Shown: positions 6,331-6,389 of the stretch, piece after piece
How the letters are laid out: every line of letters begins with the position of its first letter
Numbering within the stretch: position 1 is the stretch's first letter
Assembly: GCA_019232735.1 (NCBI GenBank)
Contig: JAFANL010000011.1
Span: 1 to 6,389, forward strand
DNA length: 6,389 bases
Direction of reading: 5' to 3'
DNA from: Aquitalea sp.
GTDB taxonomy: Bacteria; Pseudomonadota; Gammaproteobacteria; Burkholderiales; Chromobacteriaceae
The notes under the pieces: generated by a model
Database searches by the model: none
Told to the model about the DNA's origin: nothing
The model's input: the letters and a program-made list of their open reading frames with translations, nothing else
Made by a program: the position numbers and the translations under genes

Positions 6331-6389
6331 TTAGTTTTCACCTTGCAGCAAGGTGACCGGCTGGCCCTCGCGCAGCAGATGCACGCCGG
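6331..6389 (-). CDS. C-terminal end of a periplasmic adaptor (membrane fusion protein), partial
   Basis: An open frame enters from the right edge and reads GVHLLREGQPVTLLQGEN followed by TAA at 6331-6333, with the next base beginning the pump's ATG. The G-hydrophobic-LREGQ-V pattern is like the last strands of RND adaptor proteins of the HlyD/AcrA type, which bridge pump and channel in the periplasm. With only 18 residues the family call leans on position: the adaptor is normally encoded immediately before its RND pump. The ribosome site for the pump lies within this gene's final codons, so the two are translated together. Any promoter and regulator of the operon lie outside the window. Confidence 0.75.
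   Translation of the reverse strand, partial: GVHLLREGQPVTLLQGEN

Noticed and set aside
1..6389. Functional link between GABA catabolism and the efflux pump
   Set aside because: A terminator and a separate control region divide them. Adjacency alone does not support a joint system.

Overview
All genes in this window lie on the minus strand. They form two unrelated transcription units: a tripartite RND drug/solvent efflux cassette in the right two thirds, and a GABA catabolism operon (gabT-gabD) on the left. High GC content, inner/outer-membrane efflux parts and the protein sequences point to a Gram-negative proteobacterium. A betaproteobacterium of the Neisseriales type (Chromobacterium, Aquitalea or Vogesella-like) is my best guess from sequence feel; nothing in the window proves it.

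Reading in the direction of transcription (right to left): 6389-6331 is the last 18 codons and stop of a gene that by position and sequence is the periplasmic adaptor (membrane fusion protein). Its TAA directly abuts the ATG of a 1019-aa RND inner-membrane pump (6330-3271). The pump's TGA overlaps the ATG of a 434-aa TolC-family outer-membrane channel (3274-1970) in an ATGA. The three genes are packed with no gaps and should be made together as one envelope-spanning pump. A strong GC-rich hairpin with a U-rich tail (1947-1908) ends this operon just after the channel gene.

The 274-bp gap 1696-1969 holds that terminator and then the control region of the gab operon. This has a 10-bp perfect inverted repeat with 28 bp between the arms (1843-1852 / 1881-1890), a direct repeat of CAAAAAG inside it, a TAGAAT -10-like hexamer next to it, and a leader of roughly 130 nt. 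gabT (1695-430) encodes 4-aminobutyrate aminotransferase with its PLP-site residues intact. After a 91-bp spacer with a long hairpin lacking a U-tract comes gabD (338 to beyond position 1), succinate-semialdehyde dehydrogenase, cut by the window edge. GabT turns GABA into succinate semialdehyde and GabD oxidises that to succinate, feeding the TCA cycle.

I found no mobile element, CRISPR array, tRNA/rRNA or broken gene, and no sign of a wholly new system. The points most worth a second look are the regulatory architecture in front of gabT, the hairpin between gabT and gabD, and the arginine at the TM10 proton-relay position of the pump.
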